Source: Candidatus Methanofastidiosia archaeon (lineage in GTDB: Archaea; Methanobacteriota_B; Thermococci; Methanofastidiosales; Methanofastidiosaceae). Taken from it: 15,655 nucleotides of DNA. Shown piece after piece: positions 7,814 through 14,945 of this stretch. The DNA lies in the NCBI GenBank assembly GCA_003558335.1, contig PWMA01000147.1, positions 1 through 15,655 of the forward strand, written 5' to 3'. Position numbers and translations under genes: made by a program. The notes under the pieces are model-generated. The model worked only from the letters and a program-made list of their open reading frames with translations, was not told the origin of the DNA and ran no database searches. The first letter of the stretch is position 1; each line of letters opens with the position of its first letter.

Positions 7814-8892
7814 AAATCATCAAGTGTCTTTTGACTTTTAGAGAAATCTAGATTGGAAACTCTTATTCCTACCCTTCTAAGTTTTTTATCTGAATTTTCT
7901 TCAAAAAATTTTTCTAGAAGTTTTTTAGAAATAGAAACTACTTTTTGGACATCTTTTGTCCTTGAAATTGTTTCACTCTTCGTCTGAGTTTTTAATTCAT
8001 TATCGATTGTTATTAAAGAGATAGTTCTAAATGAAACATTATTCTTCAATAATCTCTGCTCCATGTCTTTGGATAATTCAACTATCTTTTCAAAAATAGA
8101 ATTAATTTCTTTTGTGTCTTCCTTTAAAGTCCCTATGCGGGATAATTGTTTTTTTTCCTTTGGTTCAACAGGCGATAAATCTATGCCTAAGGATTTTTCT
8201 TGAAGAAGTTTGGCCTTGTTTTTACCAAATTCTCTTTCAAGTTCTTTTATATCATACGAACTCAAATCTCTTGCAGTTTCAATACCAAGTTCATTTAAAG
8301 ATTTTGTAGTTTTTTGTCCAACTCCATGTAGTTTAGATACTTTAAAATTTTCTAAAAATGGTATAATATCTTCTTCTTTTATAATTGTAAGGCCATTAGG
8401 TTTTTGAAAATCTGATGCCATCTTGGCAACAAACTTATTTGAAGACACTCCAATCGAAACGCTCAAATCTTCTTGAGAGTTTATTTTCTCCTTTATACTA
8501 TTTGCAATTTCAATTGCTTTATTCCAGTCTCTTCCAGATTTTTCAGTAACGTCTAAGTAAGCTTCATCAATACTGACTTGCTCTATAATGTCTGCCTCAT
8601 CTTCCATTATTTCCATTATTCTATCAGATACTTCTCTGTAATACTCCATGTCCACCGGTAAGAAAATAACGTCTTTGCCCTTTGCAATTCTTTTTGCAAT
8701 AACTATAGGCATGCCTGCCTTTATTCCTAATTCTCTGGCTTTGTAATTTGAAGTACTTACAGCACCACTATCTTCTGTTCGCCCAGAATATACGCATACA
8801 ACAATCGGCTTGTCTTTTATCTCAATATTTCTTTTTTCTTCAAGAGAAGCATAAAAAGAGTCAATATCGACATGCATTATTATCCTTTTCAT
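7810..8892 (-). CDS. dinB: DNA polymerase IV (Y-family, DinB/Dpo4)
   Basis: This low-fidelity Y-family polymerase copies past damaged bases. From the ATG at 8892 the protein has 360 residues. The palm motif HVDIDSFYAS gives Asp9 and steric-gate Tyr14, SIDEAYLD gives catalytic Asp109/Glu110, and SNKFVAKMASD is at about 151-161. The thumb helix-hairpin-helix HGVGQKTTKSL is near 189-199, followed by a little-finger domain. The last seven residues, QKTLDDF, match a PCNA-interacting peptide (Q..L..F) at the very C-terminus. A start 20 codons further upstream is possible in frame, but the 8892 ATG gives the family's normal N-terminus and has a TATA-like box 27 nt upstream. It converges on ogt with a 4-nt stop overlap. 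Confidence 0.94.
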   Translation of the reverse strand: MKRIIMHVDIDSFYASLEEKRNIEIKDKPIVVCVYSGRTEDSGAVSTSNYKARELGIKAGMPIVIAKRIAKGKDVIFLPVDMEYYREVSDRIMEIMEDEADIIEQVSIDEAYLDVTEKSGRDWNKAIEIANSIKEKINSQEDLSVSIGVSSNKFVAKMASDFQKPNGLTIIKEEDIIPFLENFKVSKLHGVGQKTTKSLNELGIETARDLSSYDIKELEREFGKNKAKLLQEKSLGIDLSPVEPKEKKQLSRIGTLKEDTKEINSIFEKIVELSKDMEQRLLKNNVSFRTISLITIDNELKTQTKSETISRTKDVQKVVSISKKLLEKFFEENSDKKLRRVGIRVSNLDFSKSQKTLDDF

Positions 8893-8914
8893 AAAATAAG
8901 TATTATTTTTAGAC

Positions 8915-8923
8915 GATATAATG
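8915..8923 (-). promoter_or_regulatory. TATA box of dinB
   Basis: On the minus strand CATTATATC is centred about 27 nt upstream of the ATG at 8892, consistent with a leaderless dinB mRNA. This spacing supports the shorter protein over the longer in-frame alternative. Confidence 0.55.
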
Positions 8924-8950
8924 TTTATGCCTATTATTTCCAATAGCAAC

Positions 8951-8974
8951 AAATAAATAGTCTTTGTATATTTA
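8951..8974 (+). promoter_or_regulatory. Candidate TATA boxes of sufCB
   Basis: Two AT-rich boxes precede the sufC ATG at 8991: AAATAAATA (8951-8959) and GTATATTTA (8966-8974). The first would put the start near 8981, leaving a short leader whose AGGGA could act as a ribosome-binding site. The second would give a leaderless message. The region is shared, back to back, with the dinB promoter. Confidence 0.4.
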
Positions 8975-8990
8975 TTATCTAGGGATTAGT

Positions 8991-9755
8991 ATGTTGAGAG
9001 TAGTAAATCTTGGAGCTGAAGTTGAAGGTTCTCTTATCCTTGATCATGTAAATCTTTACATAAAAGAAGGCCAAACTTATGTTCTTTTTGGACCAAATGG
9101 CAATGGAAAAACATCTCTCTTAATGACTTTGATTGGAAATCCTGCTTTCAAAATAAAATATGGCAGAGTGTTTTTCAAAGGACAAGAGATAAATGATATG
9201 CCAACTGATCAGAGAATCAATATGGGCATGGGAATTAGTTTTCAAAATCCCCCTAAGGTTAGTGGCCTAAAGTTAATAGATATTTTGTTGAATTGTGTTA
9301 AACATAGTGGCATAGATGAGAATAAGATTTATGATTATGCCCAGATGCTCAATATGGAAAAATTTTTGAATAGAAGCTTAAACGTTGGTTTTTCTGGAGG
9401 GGAGGTAAAACGTTCTGAAATACTTCAACTTTTAACTTTAAATCCAGATTTAGTTTTGTTCGATGAACCGGATAGTGGGGTTGATTTAGAGAACATTGCT
9501 TTAATCGGAAATGCAATGAGTGAACTACTTGATAGGAAAAAGAATAAAGAAGAAAGAAAAAAATCTGGACTTATAATAACTCATCAAGGACATATTCTAG
9601 ATTACGTTGATGCAGACTATGGAGTGATACTTTACAAAGGAATGATTGCATGTATGGGTGATCCTTATGAAATGCTTGACGATATTAGTAAAAGAGGTTA
9701 TGAGGGGTGTGTGAAGAAATGTCTGAAAGGATTCCAAGACTCGAGAAGGATATAA
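8991..9755 (+). CDS. sufC: SufC Fe-S cluster assembly ATPase
   Basis: SufC is the ABC-type ATPase that drives conformational change of the SufB/D scaffold during cytoplasmic iron-sulfur cluster assembly. From the ATG at 8991 it has 254 residues, the usual length. Walker A is GPNGNGKT (34-41), Q-loop SFQNPP (Gln85), signature FSGGEVKRSE (134-143), Walker B LVLFDEPDSGVDL (154-166, the SufC-type ending) and H-loop THQGH (His198). A TTG 27 bases upstream is in frame, but it would add residues unlike the family and lies within the promoter. The 3' end overlaps the scaffold gene by 37 nt. This pair without sufD, sufS or sufE beside it is the compact arrangement known from archaea. Confidence 0.94.
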   Translation: MLRVVNLGAEVEGSLILDHVNLYIKEGQTYVLFGPNGNGKTSLLMTLIGNPAFKIKYGRVFFKGQEINDMPTDQRINMGMGISFQNPPKVSGLKLIDILLNCVKHSGIDENKIYDYAQMLNMEKFLNRSLNVGFSGGEVKRSEILQLLTLNPDLVLFDEPDSGVDLENIALIGNAMSELLDRKKNKEERKKSGLIITHQGHILDYVDADYGVILYKGMIACMGDPYEMLDDISKRGYEGCVKKCLKGFQDSRRI

Positions 9756-10825
9756 AAGACAAGCTAGAGAAAGTCGGAATCGAGATGGACAAAGATAAGA
9801 GATCTGCAACATTTCTCCAAGTAGATCAAGACGTTGAGACATCTTCAAGCTTTGAGCCAGGAATAGAAATGATTGGGATAAAACAAGCCCTTGAAAAATA
9901 TGACTGGCTTCATGATTACTATTGGAATGTTGTTTCTAGAGATAAGGACGAATATACCAAACAAGTAGATGTGGAAGATGTAAATGGATATTTTATAAGA
10001 TCCCTCCCAGGAACTAAAGTTGACTTTCCAGTCGAAGCCTGTCTTTACTTAAAATCACCAAAGAGTCAAAAAGTTCATAATGTAATCATTGCAGAAGAAG
10101 GTTCTGAGCTCAATATTATCTCTGGCTGTGCTTCGCATCCGGGACTAACTGCGGGAATGCACCTTGGAATATCTGAATTTTATATTAAGAAAAATGCAAA
10201 AATATCTTTTACTATGATTCACAACTGGGAGGACCACATAGAAGTGCGACCAAGAAGTGCCGCCATAGTAGAAGAAAGTGGAACTTTCATTAGTAACTAT
10301 ATAATCATGAATCCTGTAAAAATTGTTCAAAGTTATCCTACGGTACATCTAAATGGTGATAATTCAACTGCGATAATGAGTAGTGTATTGGTAGCTATGG
10401 ATAATTCTGTTATAGATACCGGTAGTCGAATTATTCTTAAAGGGGAGAATTCTAGCGGTGAAATTATTTCTAGAGCCATCAGCAAAGGAGGGATTATTTA
10501 TTCTAGAGGAGACATTGTCGGAGAATCTTCTTCTGCAAAAGGCCATCTTGAATGCATGGGAATGATGCTATCAGATAATGGTAGTATTATTGCAGTTCCT
10601 GAACTACAAGCAAAAAATCAGAACGTTGATTTAAGTCACGAAGCTGCCATAGGAAAAATCGCTGAAGAGGAAATATTTTACCTTATGTCTAGAGGATTTA
10701 CTAGAGATGAAGCAACAGCTGCAATAGTAAGGGGGTTTTTAGACATAGAGATAAAAGGGCTCTCTCCCGCATTAAAGAAAAAAATTGACGAAGCAATAAA
10801 TATGGCTGAAAAAGAACTTGTTTAA
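9719..10825 (+). CDS. sufB: SufB-type Fe-S cluster scaffold protein (SufB/SufD family)
   Basis: This is the beta-helix scaffold on which clusters are built with SufC. The 368-residue protein is shorter than bacterial SufB and fits the minimal archaeal form (also named SmsB). The core block SGCASHPG..AGMHLG starts near residue 135, with HNWEDHIEVRPR (168-179) following. The C-terminal segment has HLECMGM (Cys279) and LSHEAAIGKI (His307, Glu308), which by eye line up with E. coli SufB Cys405 and the HE pair near Glu434. FYLMSRG and RGFLDIEIKGL complete the family tail. The ATG at 9719 is preferred over GTG at 9707 because the GGTG-containing stretch at 9703-9709 suits it as a ribosome-binding site. 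The start overlaps sufC, so the two are coupled. Confidence 0.9.
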   Translation: MSERIPRLEKDIKDKLEKVGIEMDKDKRSATFLQVDQDVETSSSFEPGIEMIGIKQALEKYDWLHDYYWNVVSRDKDEYTKQVDVEDVNGYFIRSLPGTKVDFPVEACLYLKSPKSQKVHNVIIAEEGSELNIISGCASHPGLTAGMHLGISEFYIKKNAKISFTMIHNWEDHIEVRPRSAAIVEESGTFISNYIIMNPVKIVQSYPTVHLNGDNSTAIMSSVLVAMDNSVIDTGSRIILKGENSSGEIISRAISKGGIIYSRGDIVGESSSAKGHLECMGMMLSDNGSIIAVPELQAKNQNVDLSHEAAIGKIAEEEIFYLMSRGFTRDEATAAIVRGFLDIEIKGLSPALKKKIDEAINMAEKELV

Positions 10826-10832
10826 TTTTTTT
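10826..10832 (+). terminator. T-run between convergent sufB and trkH
   Basis: Seven T residues follow the sufB stop immediately and run into the trkH stop codon. Archaeal transcription commonly ends at such U-runs, so this is a plausible terminator for sufCB. The two genes are separated by only 5 bases. Confidence 0.45.
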
Positions 10833-12267
10833 ATTCTCTCCAAAAATCAGGTACTAAAAGAACCATAACTGTAAATATTTCAAGCCTTCCAGCCCACATA
10901 CAAAACATTAGAACTACCTTTATAAAATCCGGTAACAATGCATAAGTATACATTGGACCTACCAATCCTAAACCAGGGCCAATATTGCCTAAAGTTGCAG
11001 CAACGCTTGAGATCGCAGTTATTAGATCAATTCCATAAGAAGAAACGATGATTATTGAAATAACAAAAATCGTTATATACCCTATAAAAAATGCCATAAC
11101 GCCTTTTATGACATCCTCTGGGATGGTATCTTCTCCAACTCTTATTGACAAAATAGCATTAGGATGTAAAAATTTGTATATCTCCCTGTAAAAATATTTT
11201 AATATTAGTATAATCCTGATATTCTTTATACCTCCTCCAGTTGAACAAGCGCAACCACCTATGAACATAAGAACTAATAAAATAATTCTCGAAAGTGCAG
11301 GATATGCATCAAAATTACTTGTTGTAAATCCTGTTGTAGTCATTATACTAACTGTTTGAAAAGACGAATATCTAAAAGAATCACTTAAGCTACTATAAAT
11401 ACTATTGTTTAATGTAAAAGTCATTACTAATATAGTACTTAGTATAATTGTAATATAAAATAAAAATTCTTTATTTTTAAAATAATTAATTTTCCCTCTC
11501 AATGCAGAATAATGGAGGATGAAATTTGTACCTGCTAAAAACATAAAGAATGTTATAACGCCTTCAATAAAAGGACTATTATAGTATGCAATACTGTCAT
11601 TTCTTGTTGAAAATCCACCAGTTGCCAGTGTACAAAATGTGTGACTAAAAGAATCAAAAAGGCTCATTCCTCCAATTAACAAAAGAATTATCTGCGCACC
11701 AGTAAAAATAAGATATACTCCATAAAGAATCTTTGCAGTTTCTCTTATTTTTGGCCTTAGTTTGTCAATTTTCGGTCCTGGCGATTCAGCTCCAAACAAT
11801 TGCATACCTCCTATTGAGAGCGCCGGGAGAATTGCAACAGCCAATACAATAATGCCCATTCCTCCAAGCCATTGAGTCATAGCTCGCCAAAATAGAATTG
11901 AGTTAGGTAAAATGTCGATATTATTAATAACGGTTGCACCAGTTGTAGTAAAACCAGACATTGTTTCAAAATATGCATCCAAATAATTTAGAGTTCCAGA
12001 TAAATAATATGGGAGAGCTCCAAAAGCAGATATTATTGCCCATCCCAAAGATACTACCCCAAGGCCATCAATAAGTCTTAATTCTTCATCATTACTTCTA
12101 ATCTCACTTAAACCAAGCCCAGCTAAAAAAGTTATTACTATGGACGCAATAAATACAAAAACCTCATTTTCTCCGTAATATATGGCCCAAAGTAGAGGAA
12201 ATATCATAGAAACGCCTATCATCATGAGTAGCCTTCCTATAATTTTTAGAACACTTCTACTTCGCAT
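10831..12267 (-). CDS. trkH: Trk-type potassium uptake channel subunit TrkH
   Basis: TrkH is the membrane pore of a K+ uptake system, gated by the cytoplasmic TrkA ring. The protein (478 residues from the ATG at 12267) is hydrophobic throughout. It shows the four selectivity-filter repeats of the family: TTTGA (about 107-111), ATGGF (215-219), TTTGF (310-314) and LGNIGPG (426-432), each with the filter glycine. The third transmembrane repeat carries the Gly/Ser-rich GGCACSTGGG loop that acts as an intramembrane gate in TrkH/KtrB. GRLEIFTVM near the C-terminus is typical. A TTG one codon earlier is possible, but the ATG has a TATA-like box 27 nt upstream. The partner trkA lies about 1.3 kb further along on the same strand. 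Confidence 0.95.
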   Translation of the reverse strand: MRSRSVLKIIGRLLMMIGVSMIFPLLWAIYYGENEVFVFIASIVITFLAGLGLSEIRSNDEELRLIDGLGVVSLGWAIISAFGALPYYLSGTLNYLDAYFETMSGFTTTGATVINNIDILPNSILFWRAMTQWLGGMGIIVLAVAILPALSIGGMQLFGAESPGPKIDKLRPKIRETAKILYGVYLIFTGAQIILLLIGGMSLFDSFSHTFCTLATGGFSTRNDSIAYYNSPFIEGVITFFMFLAGTNFILHYSALRGKINYFKNKEFLFYITIILSTILVMTFTLNNSIYSSLSDSFRYSSFQTVSIMTTTGFTTSNFDAYPALSRIILLVLMFIGGCACSTGGGIKNIRIILILKYFYREIYKFLHPNAILSIRVGEDTIPEDVIKGVMAFFIGYITIFVISIIIVSSYGIDLITAISSVAATLGNIGPGLGLVGPMYTYALLPDFIKVVLMFCMWAGRLEIFTVMVLLVPDFWRE

Positions 12268-12289
12268 CAATAGACCCCGATTAGCTAAA

Positions 12290-12298
12290 ACTATTTAT
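12290..12298 (-). promoter_or_regulatory. TATA box of trkH
   Basis: On the minus strand GATAAATAG is centred about 27 nt before the ATG at 12267, the spacing of a leaderless archaeal promoter. No Shine-Dalgarno sequence precedes the ATG. Confidence 0.55.
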
Positions 12299-12394
12299 CC
12301 ATTTTAATTTTGTGGTTTATTAAATTTACTCTATAAGAAATAAAATAATGCAAATAATATATTAAAGAATTATAGAAATCTATTATTGATCTTC

Positions 12395-13108
12395 TTATTC
12401 TACTTTAAAACCAGAAATATTTAAAAAATTCTTCAAGATTTTTTGTCCGTTTGATTCAAAATCTTTTTTAACTATATTGTAATCCATTTTTAATTTTTTT
12501 CTGTCTAATTTTTTTAGATCATCATCCTCTTCGATCCAACTATTAAACATATCAGGGGTCAACTCAATATGTCCTTGAAATCCATAAGCATTTTTTCCAT
12601 ACTTAATAACTTGATTTTTACAATATTTTCCGGTTCCTAGTAATTTGGTTTCAGAAGTTATGTCAACAGTTTCACCATGTAACTGAAATATGGCAAATTC
12701 TCGTTCAATACCTTTAAAAATGGGATCATTTATCCCTTCTTCTGTCAACTTAACTTTGAATAAATTATCTTCAGGATCTCTCCATCCCACTTCTTTTATT
12801 GGACTTTTTCTAACTTTTCCATCCAAAGCCTTTACCATTATCTGTAATCCAAGACATATTCCAAAATAAGGTATTTCTCTCTGTAAAAATCTCTTTACCC
12901 CTTCTACCTCTTTTATTATTTTATCTGTTTTATCATTTGCACTTTCTGGACCCCCCAAAACGACAATTGCTTTGTAATCTTCTGGAGAAGGAAAATCAAT
13001 ACCTTTTTTATATTCATAAATATCAAACTCTATACCATTTTTTTCAAGAATATTTTGCAATATACCTGGGCCTTCTCTTTCAATGTTATTTACTATTAAA
13101 ACACCCAT
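12395..13108 (-). CDS. Class I glutamine amidotransferase-like protein
   Basis: The 237-residue protein has the fold marks of a class I (triad) glutamine amidotransferase, which releases ammonia from glutamine. The oxyanion-strand motif VLGGPES is at 49-55, nucleophile elbow FGICLGLQ at 82-89 (Cys85), FQLHGE near 141-146, and GFQGHIE at 177-182 (His180, Glu182). The Cys-His-Glu triad is complete, so it is probably active. It is closest in appearance to stand-alone GMP-synthase-type amidotransferase proteins (COG0518), but it has no synthetase domain and a Lys-rich tail of about 45 residues. The acceptor of the ammonia is therefore unknown; hydrolysis of gamma-glutamyl compounds is another possibility. 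It is transcribed divergently from ridA and has its own TATA-like box. Confidence 0.85.
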   Translation of the reverse strand: MGVLIVNNIEREGPGILQNILEKNGIEFDIYEYKKGIDFPSPEDYKAIVVLGGPESANDKTDKIIKEVEGVKRFLQREIPYFGICLGLQIMVKALDGKVRKSPIKEVGWRDPEDNLFKVKLTEEGINDPIFKGIEREFAIFQLHGETVDITSETKLLGTGKYCKNQVIKYGKNAYGFQGHIELTPDMFNSWIEEDDDLKKLDRKKLKMDYNIVKKDFESNGQKILKNFLNISGFKVE

Positions 13109-13129
13109 AATGCCTTTTTTATAGAATAA

Positions 13130-13138
13130 TTTAATAAA
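13130..13138 (-). promoter_or_regulatory. TATA box of the amidotransferase gene
   Basis: On the minus strand TTTATTAAA lies about 26 nt before the ATG at 13108, again suggesting a leaderless mRNA. The 74-bp spacer is shared with the divergent ridA gene, whose own box is not clear. Confidence 0.5.
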
Positions 13139-13182
13139 CGTATTTGGACTTTTTTGATTAATCTAGGCCAGTGTGATTAATT

Positions 13183-13569
13183 ATGAAGAAAAAAATAGAA
13201 ACTAATACAGCACCAGCGCCTGTTGGTTCTTACTCTCAGGCTGTAGTTGCAGGAGATTTTTTATTTGTTTCCGGACAAATTCCTATAGAAAAATCAGGAG
13301 AAGTTATTTTAAATGATATTGAAAAAGCTACAAATGTTGTTCTTGATAATATCGAAGCAATTTTAAAAGAAGAAAATCTTACACTTGATGATGTTATTAA
13401 ATCTGAAGTTTATCTAAAAGACATAAAAGACTTTGAAATATTTAATAAGGCGTATGGGAATAGATTTACTTCAGACATAAAGCCTTCTAGGGTTACTGTA
13501 GAAGTATCTAGATTACCAAAAGATTCGGATATAGAAATATCATGCGTTGCATATAACAAAAAGAACTAA
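13183..13569 (+). CDS. ridA: RidA enamine/imine deaminase
   Basis: RidA hydrolyses reactive enamine/imine intermediates (such as 2-aminoacrylate) left by PLP enzymes such as threonine dehydratase, preventing damage to other enzymes. The 128-residue length is standard. Key positions match the well-studied bacterial enzyme: Tyr17 in GSYSQA, Ser30 in FVSGQIP, Arg103 in PSRVTVEVSRLPK (the carboxylate-binding arginine) and Glu118 in IEISCVA. The conserved arginine means the deaminase activity is probably retained, unlike in Rid groups that have lost it. GTGTGA at 13171-13176, 6 nt before the ATG, is a weak ribosome-binding site. The gene is divergent from the amidotransferase, and its stop overlaps that of the convergent trkA by 4 nt. 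Confidence 0.94.
   Translation: MKKKIETNTAPAPVGSYSQAVVAGDFLFVSGQIPIEKSGEVILNDIEKATNVVLDNIEAILKEENLTLDDVIKSEVYLKDIKDFEIFNKAYGNRFTSDIKPSRVTVEVSRLPKDSDIEISCVAYNKKN
13566..13569. other. Convergent stop-codon overlap, ridA/trkA
   Basis: CTAA holds the ridA stop (TAA, 13567-13569) and the trkA stop (TAG on the minus strand, 13568-13566). This is the same four-base arrangement as at ogt/dinB. Confidence 0.9.
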
Positions 13570-14900
13570 AAATCAATGTTGCCAAAAAGTTCTTTTATCT
13601 TTTTTATTTTCTCAATTTTTGCAGATATGATAACTTTATCGTCGATTTTAATCATGTTTTCTCCTCTTGGTATGATAAGTTCATCACCTCTAACTATAAT
13701 TAGGAATAATATATCTTCTGGCAACGTTATCTCTTTTAGCGTCTTTTCAAGTATTTTAGCATTAGGTTCTGGAGAAAGTTCGATAATTTCGGCCTGACCT
13801 GTTGGCAATCTTATAAGTGATTTCAGACCGCCCATCCTAATAAATCTCATAACGTGCTCAGCTACAGACACTTTTGGGCTTATGGCAATATCAACGCCCA
13901 TATCTTCAAAGAATTTTACCAATTCTATATTTTCAACTCTTGCAACCGACTTAGAAGCACCGAAGTATTTACCTATAAGACAAGAGAAAAGATTTAATTG
14001 GTCATGTTTTGTTAGAGAAATAACTGCATCTATTTCTCCAATCCCTTCATCTTTTAGTAGAGATATATCCATTATATCTCCCTTAATAACAAGCGTTTTT
14101 TGAAGTATTTTGGATATTTCTTCACATCTTTCTGATTCATTATCAATAATTTTTACAGACATGCTTCTTTCAAGCATTTTTGCAAGTTGGACAGCAGTGT
14201 TACTTGCACCAACTATCAAAACCTTCCGTATTCTCTCACAGTCACTACATCTTTCTACTACATTTTCGACTATTTTTGGCTTACCAAGTATAAAGACTTT
14301 ATCTCTCTCTTCAAATACATAATCACCGGTCGGAATTATTATTTCATCTCCCTTTAAAACTGCGCCTATTATGGTATCTTCAGGAAATATTTTTTCTTTC
14401 AAAGACTTCCCAATGTATTTAGATTCTTCACTAATCAAAAATTCTGCCATTGTTACTTTGCCATCTGCTAAGGCTTGAATACCAAGGGCGCTTGGAAGTT
14501 CTAATATTCTCTCGACATCGTATGCTATAATCGTTCCTGGAGCAAAAGAATAATCTACCCCTACTTTAGGTAAATTAATGTCTTTGCTGGAAGAGTACTC
14601 AATTGTAATCTTTGCGACTGTTTTATGCGCTCCAAGATTCTTTGCAGTTATACATGATAATAAGTTAACTTCAGAAGAATTTGTAACTGCCACTATGAGA
14701 TCTGCATTTTTAGCGCCTGCTTCTACTAAAACCTTAGGATTTGACCCACTGCCTTGTATAACAAGAGCATCTATTTTTTTGGATATTTCTTCACACCTAG
14801 TAGGATTCTTTTCAACAAGGACTACATCAATACCTTCCTCTACAAGGAGTTTTGCAATGTTAAATCCTGTAAGACCTCCTCCAATGACAATTACATACAT
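13566..14900 (-). CDS. trkA: Trk system K+ uptake regulatory subunit TrkA
   Basis: TrkA forms the cytoplasmic nucleotide-binding gating ring of the TrkH channel. The 444-residue protein is a duplicated RCK-N/RCK-C protein, the full-length form. The first Rossmann motif is GGGLTG (7-12) with acidic Glu30 at the end of strand 2, which fits NAD(H) binding. An RCK-C domain spans about 140-210. The second Rossmann motif, VGASNTA (230-236), has Ala instead of the third glycine, followed by Asp253. A second RCK-C domain spans about 360-430 (GDELIIPRGE). The weaker second glycine motif suggests the two nucleotide sites may differ in affinity. The ATG at 14900 has a TATA-like box 26 nt upstream. The partner trkH is on the same strand, separated by ridA and an amidotransferase gene. 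Confidence 0.94.
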   Translation of the reverse strand: MYVIVIGGGLTGFNIAKLLVEEGIDVVLVEKNPTRCEEISKKIDALVIQGSGSNPKVLVEAGAKNADLIVAVTNSSEVNLLSCITAKNLGAHKTVAKITIEYSSSKDINLPKVGVDYSFAPGTIIAYDVERILELPSALGIQALADGKVTMAEFLISEESKYIGKSLKEKIFPEDTIIGAVLKGDEIIIPTGDYVFEERDKVFILGKPKIVENVVERCSDCERIRKVLIVGASNTAVQLAKMLERSMSVKIIDNESERCEEISKILQKTLVIKGDIMDISLLKDEGIGEIDAVISLTKHDQLNLFSCLIGKYFGASKSVARVENIELVKFFEDMGVDIAISPKVSVAEHVMRFIRMGGLKSLIRLPTGQAEIIELSPEPNAKILEKTLKEITLPEDILFLIIVRGDELIIPRGENMIKIDDKVIISAKIEKIKKIKELFGNIDF

Positions 14901-14922
14901 AAAAAGATATTTGAGTAGTTTG

Positions 14923-14930
14923 TATATAAA
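14923..14930 (-). promoter_or_regulatory. TATA box of trkA
   Basis: On the minus strand TTTATATA is centred about 26 nt before the trkA ATG at 14900. It sits just after the stop of the upstream ferredoxin-type gene, so trkA can be transcribed separately as a leaderless message. Confidence 0.6.
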
Positions 14931-14945
14931 GATTTAGGATTTTTT

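Noticed and set aside
8893..8952. Longer DinB with 20 extra N-terminal residues
   Set aside because: The extra residues precede the normal family N-terminus and cover the TATA-like box that fits the ATG at 8892.
8964..8990. Longer SufC starting at TTG 8964
   Set aside because: It would begin within the promoter box, and the added residues do not belong to the family; the ATG at 8991 is normal.
12268..12394. Possible small gene or RNA between trkH and the amidotransferase gene
   Set aside because: The 127-bp spacer is AT-rich, holds the trkH promoter and shows no frame, tRNA fold or strong hairpin.
14060..14080. 8-bp perfect hairpin (GAGATATA / TATATCTC) within trkA
   Set aside because: Stems of this length in AT-rich DNA are expected several times by chance, and nothing else marks the site.
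14578..14937. 119-codon open frame on the plus strand opposite the 5' part of trkA
   Set aside because: It is Ser/Thr/Arg-rich with no family pattern and lies antisense to a certain gene; such frames follow from the codon use of trkA.
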